A stretch of DNA of 64,000 bases from Amarolinea aalborgensis (GCF_900491745.1 NZ_UETR01000001.1:434001-498000); one strand, 5' to 3'; shown: positions 1 to 8,149, counted from the stretch's first letter. Notes: generated from the sequence alone by a model not told the origin. A program made the numbers and translations.

Positions 1-438
1 GCTGCGCCCGCGATGCCCCAAGATCAGCAGGGCTTTGCCGTTGAAGCGTTCGATGTGATCAACGTGACGGCTCTCGCCCACGGGATCGCCTTCATCACGT
101 CGCCCGCAGATGGCGCGGCTGTCGCCCAGACGTCGGCGGTCAAGGGCACGCTGTTGAGCCTGGCGCCAGGCCAGCGCGCCTTCCTGGTGACGCGTTCCAC
201 GGCGTTTGGGCGCCGCTACTTCCCAGCGCAGGAAATCATGCCGGATGCGACCGGGCAGTGGGCGATGGATGCTCAGTATGCGACGGCTGGCTACACGTAC
301 GAGACTTTTGTGGCGGCGACGCAAAACCCGGCCTCAGCACAGGCGCTCAGCGATCAGGCCAACCGCGTCAACGGCTTGACAGCCTTGCCCGACGAAACCG
401 CCATCATCAGCCCGGTGATTCGCGTCCGCCGGCGGTGA
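1..438 (+). CDS. C-terminal part of a secreted-type protein with a beta-sandwich domain (5' end outside window)
   Basis: The reading frame is open from the first base to a TGA at 436-438, so the true start lies upstream of the window and the ATG at 13 is internal. The visible 145 residues contain a stretch that opens with an 'ITSPADGA' motif and continues with 'RRYFPAQE' and 'GQWAMDAQ'. This is the pattern of small Ig-like or beta-sandwich modules found near the C-termini of exported Chloroflexota proteins, often next to peptidase-like domains. The protein ends in a basic tail (RVRRR). No catalytic motif is visible in this fragment, so the function of the whole protein cannot be stated. Confidence 0.6.
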   Translation, partial: AAPAMPQDQQGFAVEAFDVINVTALAHGIAFITSPADGAAVAQTSAVKGTLLSLAPGQRAFLVTRSTAFGRRYFPAQEIMPDATGQWAMDAQYATAGYTYETFVAATQNPASAQALSDQANRVNGLTALPDETAIISPVIRVRRR

Positions 439-514
439 CACGTCAACGTCGCCCGACCAAATGGAAGGCTATGCGCGCCTGGCACGAAAATGTTGGCTTG
501 CCAGACATGAATTG

Positions 515-574
515 CTCACACAAAGACACAGAGACGCGGAGAAACCTCTTGGTGTCTTCGCGGCTTTGTGTGAG
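515..574. repeat. Palindromic intergenic repeat (CTCACACAAAG...CTTTGTGTGAG)
   Basis: CTCACACAAAG at 515-525 is matched perfectly by CTTTGTGTGAG at 564-574, with an intervening stretch rich in 'ACACAGAGACGCGG'. It lies between the upstream coding end and the GH3 gene, and elements of this look are commonly dispersed in intergenic DNA. The segment at 623-636 (GCCGCCCGACCGTA) also resembles text near 53445, supporting a repeat-rich spacer. No T-run follows, so a terminator role is uncertain. Confidence 0.5.
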
Positions 575-719
575 GGTTTTACGGCTGGGAGCGCGGGCGT
601 CTCGCCCGCAAGGTCGCTAACGCCGCCCGACCGTAAAACGGATCGCGAAAGCCCTGCGGCCCTGGACCGACCCGCATGTTCATCTCCAGCGTTTTGAAAT
701 TGAAGAAAGGTATCCTGGC

Positions 720-2597
720 TTGTTTGTGTCTCTGTTTAGGCGGCGCGCCCGCGCCCGGCTTCGCCGGCCGTTGGGGTTGAAGTGGGGATCAGCTTGCACA
801 CTGCTTTTGTTGGTGAGCCTGGCAAGCGCGTGCACATCAGCCAACCGCACGCCGGTCACGCGCACGGCCGCCACCGCCGTGGTTTCCCCCATGCAGCCCA
901 GCCAGCCAACGCCGGCCAAGATCGAGCCGACCGTCACGCTGGCGCCGCGGCCGACGCCAACCCCGCCTGCCGCCGACCTGGAGCCGCAGGTTGCCGATCT
1001 CGTGGCGCGCATGAGCCTTGAAGAGAAGGTCGGCCAGTTATTCCTGGTCTACTTCGACGGCTCCACGCTCTCCCCTGCGCTTGCAACCATGATTGCCGAT
1101 TATCATGTGGGCGGCATCGTGCTGTTTCAGATCGCCGACAACCTGCAGAGCGCCCGCCAGGCGGCCGAGTTGATCAACGCCGCGCAGGCCGCCGCGCTCG
1201 CGCACGGCGCGCAGATTCCCTTGTTCGTGGCCGTTGACCAGGAAGGCGGGCCGGTGGTGCGTCTGCCCGCGCCGGCCACGCACTTCCCCAGCAACATGGC
1301 CGTCGGCGCCGCCGGGTCGGCCGACCTGGCGCGCGCGATGGCCCAGGTGACGGCCAGCGAACTGAAGGCGCTGGGCATCAACATGAACCTGGCGCCGGTG
1401 CTCGATGTGAACGACAACCCCGACAATCCGGTCATCGGGCTGCGCTCCTTTGGCTCCTCTCCGGATGAAGTGGCCCGCCTGGGCGTTGCCATGATCGAGA
1501 CCTACCGCGCGGCTGGAATTATCGCGACGGCCAAGCATTTTCCCGGCCACGGCAACACCTCTGTGGATTCGCACGTCGGGCTGCCGGTCGTGACCCAAGA
1601 TATGGCCCATCTGCGCGCCGTGGAGCTGGCGCCCTTCCGCGCGGCGATCGGCGCGGGCGTGGATGCTATCATGACCGCGCACGTGCTCTTCCCCGCGCTC
1701 GAAGGCAGCGCCGGGCGCCCGGCCACCCTCTCCAGCCGGGTCCTACAAGACCTCTTGCGCCGCGAGATGGGCTTCGACGGCCTGATTGTCACCGATTCGA
1801 TGACCATGGGCGCGCTCTTCAAAACCTATGGGGTCAACCAGGCGACGGAGCTGGCCTTGCGCGCCGGGGCCGATGTCCTGGCCTTTGGCGCGGATGTGGG
1901 TCATACGCCGGCCGAACAAGCGCCAGCCTATCGGCATTTGTTGGCCCAGGTGCGAGCCGATCCTGAACTGCGCCGCCGGCTCGATGAGTCGGTGCAGCGC
2001 ATTTTGCGGGTCAAGGCGAAATACGGGCTGCTCGCCTGGCAGCCGGTAGACCCGCAGGCCGCGCTGCAGGCGCTGGGGCAGGCATCCCACCTGGCGGCCG
2101 CGCAGCAGATCGCCCGTGCCAGCGTGACCCTGCTGCGTGATGAGCAGGGCCGGCTGCCGTTACTGGCCGATGGCGCGCTGCTCGTCGTTTGGCCCAAGAA
2201 CGCGGGCAACCTGGGGCGCGCGCTCGCCGCGTGTCATCCGAATCTGCAAATGCTGACGGTCAGCGCGGACCCAACCGCGGCCGAGATTGACCAGGCGGTG
2301 CGGCAAGCGCGGGGCGCGACTGCGGTCGTAGTGGGAACCGCAGACGCGCGCGGACGACCGGGGCAGGCGCGCCTGGTCCACGCGTTGAGCCAGACTCCGC
2401 TCGTCGTCGCGGCCTTGCAGTCGCCGTACGATCTGCTCGCTTTTCCAGACACCTCGACGTATCTGGCCTCTTACGGCGATGCGCCGGCCTCGCTGGCGGC
2501 TGTGGCTGACGTGCTGTGCGGCGTGACGCCGGCCCGCGGCGCGCTGCCCGTAGATTTGCCCGGCCTCTATGCACGGGGCAGCGGTCTCCGGCCATAG
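720..2597 (+). CDS. GH3 beta-N-acetylhexosaminidase (NagZ-like) lipoprotein
   Basis: This 625-residue protein belongs to glycoside hydrolase family 3. The family signature 'KHFPGHGNTSVDSH' lies at residues 272-285 and holds the Asp-His pair that acts as general acid in NagZ-type enzymes. The predicted nucleophile is Asp359 in 'GLIVTDSMTMG'. A basic N-terminus, a hydrophobic segment and a lipobox-like 'LASAC' ending at Cys38 indicate export and lipid anchoring, followed by a Pro/Thr-rich linker to about residue 85. The TTG at 720 has AAAGG nine bases upstream; TTG codons at 771 and 777 are alternatives. The family removes N-acetylglucosamine from muropeptides or chitin fragments. A C-terminal region after about residue 460 is the usual second GH3 domain. 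It stands alone between unrelated genes. Confidence 0.88.
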   Translation: MFVSLFRRRARARLRRPLGLKWGSACTLLLLVSLASACTSANRTPVTRTAATAVVSPMQPSQPTPAKIEPTVTLAPRPTPTPPAADLEPQVADLVARMSLEEKVGQLFLVYFDGSTLSPALATMIADYHVGGIVLFQIADNLQSARQAAELINAAQAAALAHGAQIPLFVAVDQEGGPVVRLPAPATHFPSNMAVGAAGSADLARAMAQVTASELKALGINMNLAPVLDVNDNPDNPVIGLRSFGSSPDEVARLGVAMIETYRAAGIIATAKHFPGHGNTSVDSHVGLPVVTQDMAHLRAVELAPFRAAIGAGVDAIMTAHVLFPALEGSAGRPATLSSRVLQDLLRREMGFDGLIVTDSMTMGALFKTYGVNQATELALRAGADVLAFGADVGHTPAEQAPAYRHLLAQVRADPELRRRLDESVQRILRVKAKYGLLAWQPVDPQAALQALGQASHLAAAQQIARASVTLLRDEQGRLPLLADGALLVVWPKNAGNLGRALAACHPNLQMLTVSADPTAAEIDQAVRQARGATAVVVGTADARGRPGQARLVHALSQTPLVVAALQSPYDLLAFPDTSTYLASYGDAPASLAAVADVLCGVTPARGALPVDLPGLYARGSGLRP

Positions 2598-2615
2598 AAG
2601 CGATCGTCAGCCTGC

Positions 2616-3479
2616 TCAGCGCAGCCTCTGGCTGCCGCCGCCATGCCCAGCCGCTGGTGAACGTTTTTCCAGGTAGCGTACAAACAGCGAGAGGGCAATC
2701 GTCATCGCCAGGTAGAGGTAGGCGACGACGTTGTAGGTCTCGAAGAAGCGGAATGTACTGGCGGAGTAGACTTTGCCCAGCAGGGTGATGTCCTGCACGC
2801 CGAGCACGGAGACCAGCGAGGAATCCTTGAGCATGGCGATGAAATCATTGCCCAAGGGCGGCAGGACGCGCCGCACGGCCTGCGGCAAAATGACATAACG
2901 CATAGCCTGCCAATAACTCATGCCCAGGCTGCGCGCGGCCTCCACCTGCCCACGCTCGATGGATTCAATGCCCGCGCGGAAGATTTCGGAGATGAACGCG
3001 CTGTAGCCCACCGTGAGCGCAATGACGGAGCGCATCGTGAAGTCAAGCCCGCGCAAACTCAGCCCGGCCAGCGGATCGCCCAGGATGCCCAGGCCCACTC
3101 CTTGCAGCGCCTTGCCCAGCAGGTTGATCCCATCCACCAGCCCCGGCGCGCCAACGAAGGCGATGTAGTAGAGGATGACCAGCATGGGCACGCCGCGGAT
3201 GATCTCAACATAGAACGACGCCACCTCACGCACCCAACGCTGCGCGGACACCCGCGCCAGGCCGATCAATAGCCCCAGCAGGATCGAGAGCGCGAACGCG
3301 ATCAGCGACACGTACAGCGTCACCCACATGCCCGCGGCAATGGCCGTGAAGATCACGTGGTAATTTTGGCTGGTCAGGATGCTCCACAGCAGCAGCAGGC
3401 CGAGGAAGACCGTCATTACCAGCCAATACGGAATCTGGCGCAGGCGTGCAGCCAGCGAGGTATGTGCGTCAGTTTCCAC
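2616..3479 (-). CDS. Amino-acid ABC transporter permease (HisM/GlnP type)
   Basis: The 287-residue inner-membrane protein has an N-terminal hydrophobic segment, several further membrane spans and the EAA-loop signature 'EAARSLGMSYWQAMRYVILP', which couples such permeases to their ATPase. 'GNDFIAMLKDSSLVSVLG' is typical of the polar amino-acid permease family (His/Glu/Gln/Lys/Arg systems). Translation starts at a GTG preceded by AAAGGAT. It lies directly downstream of the binding-protein gene on the same strand, 64 bases away across an inverted repeat, so the two probably form one importer. No ATPase gene is adjacent, so that subunit must be encoded elsewhere. Substrate specificity cannot be read from sequence alone. 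Confidence 0.9.
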   Translation of the reverse strand: METDAHTSLAARLRQIPYWLVMTVFLGLLLLWSILTSQNYHVIFTAIAAGMWVTLYVSLIAFALSILLGLLIGLARVSAQRWVREVASFYVEIIRGVPMLVILYYIAFVGAPGLVDGINLLGKALQGVGLGILGDPLAGLSLRGLDFTMRSVIALTVGYSAFISEIFRAGIESIERGQVEAARSLGMSYWQAMRYVILPQAVRRVLPPLGNDFIAMLKDSSLVSVLGVQDITLLGKVYSASTFRFFETYNVVAYLYLAMTIALSLFVRYLEKRSPAAGHGGGSQRLR

Positions 3480-3495
3480 GGCAGATCCTTTCCAC

Positions 3496-3528
3496 AGACT
3501 TCCGAAGTCTCCAAGACTTCGGAAGTCT
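3496..3528. repeat. Paired inverted repeat AGACTTCCGAAGTCT / AGACTTCGGAAGTCT
   Basis: Two 15-base units, 3496-3510 and 3514-3528, are reverse complements of each other separated by three bases, giving a very stable hairpin in the spacer between the binding-protein and permease genes. The same bipartite element, slightly decayed, recurs at 34519-34551 between map and rpmJ, so it is a dispersed genomic repeat. It may lower permease expression relative to the binding protein. Confidence 0.7.
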
Positions 3529-3543
3529 GGGTTACTCCACTCC

Positions 3544-5262
3544 CTACTTCGCCGAGGCGTTGAACAGGAAGAACCAGCGGTTGCTCAGATGATCGAGGAA
3601 GCCATCTTGATTCATGCTGCTGATCGCCTGGTCGAAGGAGGCGCGCAAGTCGGACTTGGGGGTGAAGATGAAGCCGAAGTCCTCGCCGGCGAGGGGATCG
3701 CCGATGAGCTTGAGTTTATCCGGGTTGGCGCCGATGTAGCCGGCGCTGGAGGTCTTGTCCATGAGCACCATGTCCCCGTCGCCCTTGATGAGCGCCTGCA
3801 CGGAAGCGCCAAAGGTCTCGAAGATGATGATGCGCGGGTTTTTCTCGTCGCCGTCGAGGACGTTGTAGACCGCGGCGTAGAAGTTGGTGGTGCCGGCCTG
3901 CGATCCGATGAGCAGCTTGGGATTGGCCTTGAACTCCTCCGGCGTGCTGAAGCGGTCTTCATTCGCGCGCACCAGCATGAACTGTTCGGAGCGCAGGTAG
4001 GGGATGGAGAAGTCCACCTCTTTGGCGCGCTCCTCGGTGATGGTGATGCCGTCCATGCCGACATCGAACTGGCGGGCCTTGACCGCAGCGATCATGGTGT
4101 CCCACGAGCTGACCTGCCAGTCCACGGCGCAGTTCAGGCGGCGGCAGATTTCGTTCACCGCATCGTACTCCCAGCCCACGGCCTTGCCGGTTTTGGCGTC
4201 AATGAAGTTCAGCGGCGTGAAGTCGTTCGCCGTCACCGCCTTGATCTTGCGCCCCTCTAGATCGGGCAGGCGATGGTACGCGTCGTTGCCGGTCGGATCG
4301 GTCAGGAAGAACCAGCGTTTGCTCAGATAATCGAGAAAGCCGTCGGCCTTGAGCGCGGCAATCGCCTGGTCGAAGGGGGCGCGCAGGTCGGACTTGGGGG
4401 TGAAGATGAAGCCAAAGTCTTCGCCGGCGAGAGGATCGCCGATGAGCTTGAGTTTATCCGGGTTGGCGCCGATGTAGCCGGCGCTGGAGGTCTTGTCCAT
4501 GAGCACCATGTCCACGTCGCCCTTGATGAGCGCCTGCACGGAAGCGCCGAAGGTCTCGAAGATGATGATGCGCGGGTTTTTCTCGTCGCCGTCGAGGACG
4601 TTGTAGACCGCGGCGTAGAAGTTGGTGGTGCCGGCCTGCGATCCGATGAGCAGCTTGGGATTGGCCTTGAACTCCTCCGGCGTGCTGAAGCGGTCTTCAT
4701 TCGCGCGCACCAGCATGAACTGTTCGGAGCGCAGGTAGGGGATGGAGAAGTCCACCTCTTTGGCGCGCTCCTCGGTGATGGTGATGCCGTCCATGCCGAC
4801 ATCGAACTGGCGGGCCTTGACCGCAGCGATCATGGTGTCCCACGAGCTGACCTGCCAGTCCACGGCGCAGTTCAGGCGGCGGCAGATTTCGTTCACCGCA
4901 TCGTACTCCCAGCCCACGGCCTTGCCGGTTTTGGCGTCAATGAAGTTCAGCGGCGTGAAGTCGTTCGCCGTCACCGCCTTGATCTTGCGTCCTTTCAGAT
5001 CGGGCAGGTTGTTGTAGGCGGCTGCATCCACGCTGGCGGCAGGCGGCGCTGCCGTGGGGGATGATGCAACCGGCGTATCGGTGGACACGGCCGCCGGCGT
5101 GTCCGTCGCGGCGGGCGCCGTCGCCGGCGCAACGGTCGGCGGCAGGGTGGGGGCGGCCGGTTGCGCGGCGGTGGGCTGCGCCGCGGGCGTGGCCGGACTG
5201 CATGCGCTCAGCAGCAGACCCACGATCAACAGCAGGCTAAACAGAGAGGTTCGTTTGCTCAT
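3544..5262 (-). CDS. Amino-acid ABC transporter binding lipoprotein with two tandem SBP_bac_3 domains
   Basis: The 572-residue protein starts at the ATG at 5262, which has GGAGAAG nine bases upstream; an upstream in-frame ATG at 5295 lacks such a site. Residues 1-21 form a signal peptide ending in the lipobox 'LSAC', followed by a Pro/Ala/Thr-rich linker of about 50 residues. Two family-3 solute-binding domains follow, each beginning 'GRKIKAVTANDFTPLNF' and ending near 'RWFFL'. They are almost the same sequence: the repeat unit is 246 codons, and the domains differ clearly only in their last 35 or so residues plus a Val/Gly change in 'KGD(V/G)DMVLMD'. One domain is the family norm, so this is a recent internal duplication. 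It pairs with the permease gene downstream. Confidence 0.9.
   Translation of the reverse strand: MSKRTSLFSLLLIVGLLLSACSPATPAAQPTAAQPAAPTLPPTVAPATAPAATDTPAAVSTDTPVASSPTAAPPAASVDAAAYNNLPDLKGRKIKAVTANDFTPLNFIDAKTGKAVGWEYDAVNEICRRLNCAVDWQVSSWDTMIAAVKARQFDVGMDGITITEERAKEVDFSIPYLRSEQFMLVRANEDRFSTPEEFKANPKLLIGSQAGTTNFYAAVYNVLDGDEKNPRIIIFETFGASVQALIKGDVDMVLMDKTSSAGYIGANPDKLKLIGDPLAGEDFGFIFTPKSDLRAPFDQAIAALKADGFLDYLSKRWFFLTDPTGNDAYHRLPDLEGRKIKAVTANDFTPLNFIDAKTGKAVGWEYDAVNEICRRLNCAVDWQVSSWDTMIAAVKARQFDVGMDGITITEERAKEVDFSIPYLRSEQFMLVRANEDRFSTPEEFKANPKLLIGSQAGTTNFYAAVYNVLDGDEKNPRIIIFETFGASVQALIKGDGDMVLMDKTSSAGYIGANPDKLKLIGDPLAGEDFGFIFTPKSDLRASFDQAISSMNQDGFLDHLSNRWFFLFNASAK
3565..5009. repeat. Near-identical tandem direct repeat (738-base period) inside the binding-protein gene
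   Basis: Copy one spans about 3565-4271 and copy two about 4303-5009. From about 3819 to 4251 the copies appear base-for-base identical to the copy 738 bases away. A few substitutions occur at 3640-3818, and the left flank (3565-3622) is more diverged. This is far more alike than selection on protein alone would give, since synonymous sites match, so it points to recent duplication or ongoing gene conversion. Confidence 0.88.
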
Positions 5263-5467
5263 GATCTTCTTCTCCATTTTTTTTGTATCATCCACGCGGT
5301 GCGTTCCCGCCAGGCGCCGGGCGCATCATGTGCACCGTTGGGCGGAAGTATACCACCGCGGCGGCCTATATCCTAGATTTGGTAGTCGGCTCACCCGCAC
5401 GATGCCCGCGCGATGAGCAGGAAGCAAACGGTTGAGGGATTAGTATGGATGCGCCGGCTTCTCTTAC

Positions 5468-5510
5468 TTGACGGCCCCAGAGCGCAGGAGTATACTGAAC
5501 TGGTACTGAA
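5468..5510 (+). promoter_or_regulatory. Promoter and putative operator of the first toxin-antitoxin pair
   Basis: TTGACG at 5468-5473 and TATACT at 5491-5496 are spaced 17 bases apart, a near-consensus sigma-70-type promoter. TACTGAA is directly repeated at 5493-5499 and 5504-5510, one helical turn apart and overlapping the -10 box, and GTAC half-sites continue to 5519. This layout fits autorepression by the antitoxin or the antitoxin-toxin complex. Confidence 0.7.
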
Positions 5511-5534
5511 TTACGTACTAAATGGAGTAAGACC

Positions 5535-5798
5535 ATGAACACCATCCCTGCTCAGGAGATCAAACGGCGTGGCATCGCCGCGGTCGACGCGCTCATTGCT
5601 CAAGGAGATGTCCATATCATTCGTAACAACCAGCCGCAATACGTTGTGGTTTCGGAATCACGGTACAAGGAGCTGATCGAAGCGCAGGCTGAAGCCTACG
5701 TGCTGCGTGTGCGCGCCTCACTGGAAGACCTTCGTGCTGGGAAAGTGAAGCGGGGTACAGCGGACGATTTGATCAAAGAACTGAGCCTGGAAGACTGA
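5535..5798 (+). CDS. Type II antitoxin, Phd/YefM-like (pair 1)
   Basis: The 87-residue protein has the Phd/YefM layout. Its N-terminal half ('IPAQEIKRRGIAAVDALI', 'NNQPQYVVVSESRYKELIE') would dimerise and bind operator DNA. Its C-terminal half is charged and would wrap the toxin. The ATG is preceded by GGAG at 5524-5527 with seven bases spacing. The stop codon is three bases before the toxin start, so the two are translated together. It neutralises the RelE-family product of the next gene, and the promoter repeats just upstream suggest self-repression. The same architecture recurs 720 bases downstream in a divergent paralogue. Confidence 0.82.
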   Translation: MNTIPAQEIKRRGIAAVDALIAQGDVHIIRNNQPQYVVVSESRYKELIEAQAEAYVLRVRASLEDLRAGKVKRGTADDLIKELSLED

Positions 5799-5801
5799 GA
5801 C

Positions 5802-6077
5802 ATGTATACCCTGGTCTGGACTGCTGGTTTTGCGCGTTCGGCTGCGAACTTCGTCAAACGCCATCCGGAATTACGGGAAAAGTTCGCTGCGGTCCTGCGC
5901 GACCTGGAAAACGACCCGTTCCAGCCCCACCTGCAATATCATCGCCTCGGCGGCAAGCTCAAAGACGTTGAGGCGATCAGTGTCACCTACAAGTACCGCA
6001 TCACATTGACCGTGGTCATGACGGAACAAGAAATCGTCCTGCTCGATATCGGCAGCCATGACGAGGTGTATCGGTAG
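5802..6077 (+). CDS. Type II toxin, RelE/YafQ family (pair 1)
   Basis: The 91-residue protein has the RelE/ParE superfamily pattern: an N-terminal strand and helix ('FVKRHPELREKFAAVLRDLE'), a 'LGGKLKDVEAISVTYKYRI' core, and the C-terminal 'IGSHDEVYR'. The C-terminal histidine is placed like the catalytic His of YafQ-type ribosome-dependent endoribonucleases. It follows the antitoxin by three bases and should be co-transcribed with it. Predicted activity is mRNA cleavage on the ribosome when the antitoxin is degraded. The Tyr/Arg-rich core is intact, so the module looks functional. Confidence 0.82.
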   Translation: MYTLVWTAGFARSAANFVKRHPELREKFAAVLRDLENDPFQPHLQYHRLGGKLKDVEAISVTYKYRITLTVVMTEQEIVLLDIGSHDEVYR

Positions 6078-6176
6078 GAACAACGCAATGTTGGCCAAGA
6101 ATCTGATCTTCACGCTACTCGTCCCAGGCACGGTTGGGATCTATCTGCCCCGGCTGATTGCCAACCAGCTTCTTAA

Positions 6177-6222
6177 TTGACAGGATGATTCATCGTGATA
6201 TAATCGTACTAATAATCGTACG
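6177..6222 (+). promoter_or_regulatory. Promoter and putative operator of the second toxin-antitoxin pair
   Basis: TTGACA at 6177-6182 and TATAAT at 6199-6204 are both perfect consensus boxes with 16 bases between them. ATAATCGTAC is repeated directly at 6200-6209 and 6212-6221, overlapping the -10 box and the expected start of transcription. The repeat differs from that of pair 1, which suggests the two antitoxins recognise different operators. Confidence 0.75.
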
Positions 6223-6254
6223 TTAAACCGTTTATGGGCTTCGCGAGGTGAAAC

Positions 6255-6524
6255 ATGGTCGCTGTCACGGCGAATGATCTTAAGACGAAGGGTGTCTCGG
6301 ACATCGAACGCATCCTCCAGGATGAACAAGAAGTTGTGATCAGTGTGAGGGGAAAGCCGCGTTACGTGGTGATGGACATCGCACATTACGATTATCTGCG
6401 TGAGTGTGAGATTGCATCTGCCTGGTTGCGGACCAGGGAAGACATCGCGGCTGGCCGCTTGCGCCGGGAGACTGCGGATGAGCATATAGCCAGAATTCTA
6501 GGCGATCGCAGCGATGCCTTATAA
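6255..6524 (+). CDS. Type II antitoxin, Phd/YefM-like (pair 2)
   Basis: The 89-residue protein is a divergent paralogue of the antitoxin at 5535-5798. It shares the N-terminal 'A(N/Q)(D/E)(L/I)K..G' pattern, a central 'VRGKPRYVVMDIAHYDYL' and a charged C-terminus. Its 3' end overlaps the toxin gene by 11 bases, giving tight translational coupling. It would bind the repeats at 6200-6221 and block the neighbouring RelE-like toxin. Sequence drift from pair 1 is large, so cross-neutralisation is doubtful. Confidence 0.8.
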   Translation: MVAVTANDLKTKGVSDIERILQDEQEVVISVRGKPRYVVMDIAHYDYLRECEIASAWLRTREDIAAGRLRRETADEHIARILGDRSDAL

Positions 6525-6789
6525 CCTGATCTTCACCGCAAGCTACGAGAAGATTGAGAGGCGCTTCCTTAGGCGCCATCCAGACCTCCTGGAGCGCTAC
6601 CATAGAACGCTGGCGCTGCTAGAGAGCGATCCATTTCACGCCTCCTTGCGGCTGCACGCGCTGCATGGACAACTGACGGGGTTGCATGCGGTTTCCATAA
6701 CCATCCAATATCGCATCACCATCGAACTGGAAGTGCGCGAGCAGGAGATTATTCTGGTGAACGTTGGCAGCCACGGAGATGTGTACTGA
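6514..6789 (+). CDS. Type II toxin, RelE/YafQ family (pair 2)
   Basis: The 91-residue protein matches the pair-1 toxin domain for domain: 'RRFLRRHPDLLERYHRTLALLE', 'LHGQLTGLHAVSITIQYRI', and the C-terminal 'VGSHGDVY'. The C-terminal His used by YafQ-like RNases is present, but the following Asp-Glu pair is Gly-Asp here. It begins inside the antitoxin gene. The family degrades mRNA in the ribosomal A site. Two adjacent paralogous pairs indicate a local duplication of the whole module followed by divergence. Confidence 0.8.
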   Translation: MPYNLIFTASYEKIERRFLRRHPDLLERYHRTLALLESDPFHASLRLHALHGQLTGLHAVSITIQYRITIELEVREQEIILVNVGSHGDVY

Positions 6790-6850
6790 GTTAAGATCAC
6801 CTTGTCCCCTACGGTAAAACCTTGAACTGCCCCTGCGCAGCCCGGCGTTC

Positions 6851-6879
6851 TTGCGTTCCCGCGTAGAACGGGCTACAAT
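6851..6879 (+). promoter_or_regulatory. Promoter of the acyl-CoA dehydrogenase/kinase pair
   Basis: TTGCGT at 6851-6856 and TACAAT at 6874-6879 are 17 bases apart. Transcription would start near 6886, which rules out the upstream in-frame codon at 6851 as a start of the acyl-CoA dehydrogenase gene. Confidence 0.6.
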
Positions 6880-6943
6880 CGTTGTGGATGCCTTGCCCGT
6901 GTTCCCTCCCATTTATCCACCTGCAAAGGAGACGCCATCACGC

Positions 6944-8149
6944 GTGGTCATGACCGATCTACCTGAGCTGCTGGCCCAGATTCGGGCCTTTCGTGACGAA
7001 CACCTCCTGCCCCTGGAACCGCTCATGCTGCAAGTGGGCGTCGGGGCCATTCTTCCCCGCCTGGCCGAGCTGCGCGGCCTGGCGCGCGAGCTTGGCATTT
7101 GGGCGCCGCATCTGCCGCCTGCTTTGGGCGGCGCCGGCCTCTCCCTGACCGCTTTTGCCCAGGTCAGCGAGGAGTTAGGCCGCAGTCCATTCGGTCACTA
7201 TGTGCTGAACTGCAACGCGCCCGACATTGGCAACCAGGAACTTCTACTGCATCATGGCACGCCTGCGCAGCAAGCCGTTTACCTGGCGCCCCTGGCCGCC
7301 GGCGAGATCCGCAGCGCCTACGCCATGACTGAACCTGAGCACGCCGGCTCCAACCCGGTCTGGCTCAGCACTACGGCCGTGCATGATGGCAATGAATATG
7401 TCCTCAACGGCCACAAATGGTTTGTCACCGGCTTCGAAGGCGCGGATTTCGTGATTGTCATGGCTGTCACCAACCCGCAAGCGCCCAAGCTGCACCAGCG
7501 CGCCAGCCAGATCATCGTCCCACGCGGCGCGCCGGGGGTGGAGCATGTGCGCAAGATCAAGATCATGGGCGAGGAGGGCGATGGCTGGGCCAGCCACAGC
7601 GAACTGCGCTTTGTAAATTGCCGCGTGCCAACCAGCAACCTCATCGGCGCGGAAGGCAGCGGGTTCGCCCTGGCGCAGGAGCGGTTAGGCCCAGGCCGCG
7701 TTCATCACTGCATGCGTTGGATCGGCATCTGCGAGCGCGCCTTCGACCTGATGTGCGCCTACGCCGCGACACGCGAACTGGCGCCGGGCAAGCCGCTGGC
7801 GCAGCAGCAGTCGGTGCAGCACGCCATTGCCGAGCGCCGGGCTGAGATCAACGCTGCGCGGCTGCTCGTCATGGATACGGCACACAAGATCGAGACCCTG
7901 GGCGCGCATGGCGCGCGCGTCGACATCTCGCTGATCAAATTCTATGTCGCCAATGTGCTCAACCGCGTGCTCGACAGCGCCATCCAGGTGCACGGCGGCC
8001 TCGGCGTCACCGATGACACCATGCTGGCGTTTTGGTACCGTCACGAGCGCGCGGCGCGTATCTACGACGGCGCGGATGAAGTTCACAAAACCGTGGTCGC
8101 CCGCCAGGTGATGAAGGCCTACGGCGTTGACATCTCGATTTTGGCTTGA
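6944..8149 (+). CDS. Acyl-CoA dehydrogenase family protein of the ACAD10/11-LvaC type
   Basis: The 401-residue flavoprotein has the three-part acyl-CoA dehydrogenase fold: an alpha domain ('LGIWAPHLPPALGGAGLS'), the FAD/substrate strand 'YAMTEPEHAGSNP', and a C-terminal helical domain. The usual catalytic 'YEGT.E' motif is replaced by 'IYDGADEVHK', with Asp375 at the Glu position, as in mammalian ACAD10/ACAD11 and Pseudomonas LvaC. The next gene is an APH-like kinase, 28 bases away, which strengthens that reading: the kinase would phosphorylate a 4-hydroxyacyl-CoA and this enzyme would remove the phosphate to give an unsaturated acyl-CoA. The GTG at 6944 has AGGAG 12 bases upstream; the ATG at 6950 is an alternative. 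Assignment to 4-hydroxyacid use is inference. Confidence 0.85.
   Translation: MVMTDLPELLAQIRAFRDEHLLPLEPLMLQVGVGAILPRLAELRGLARELGIWAPHLPPALGGAGLSLTAFAQVSEELGRSPFGHYVLNCNAPDIGNQELLLHHGTPAQQAVYLAPLAAGEIRSAYAMTEPEHAGSNPVWLSTTAVHDGNEYVLNGHKWFVTGFEGADFVIVMAVTNPQAPKLHQRASQIIVPRGAPGVEHVRKIKIMGEEGDGWASHSELRFVNCRVPTSNLIGAEGSGFALAQERLGPGRVHHCMRWIGICERAFDLMCAYAATRELAPGKPLAQQQSVQHAIAERRAEINAARLLVMDTAHKIETLGAHGARVDISLIKFYVANVLNRVLDSAIQVHGGLGVTDDTMLAFWYRHERAARIYDGADEVHKTVVARQVMKAYGVDISILA

Noticed and set aside
3565..5009. Phage or transposon direct repeats
   Set aside because: The repeat lies wholly inside one reading frame with a 246-codon period, so it is a domain duplication, not element ends.
3379..5064. 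Plus-strand frames opposite the binding-protein gene, also seen in two similar copies
   Set aside because: They mirror the internal duplication of the minus-strand gene and carry no family motif.
6851..6943. Longer start for the acyl-CoA dehydrogenase
   Set aside because: It coincides with the -35 and -10 boxes at 6851-6879 and lacks a ribosome-binding site; AGGAG at 6927-6931 serves a later start.
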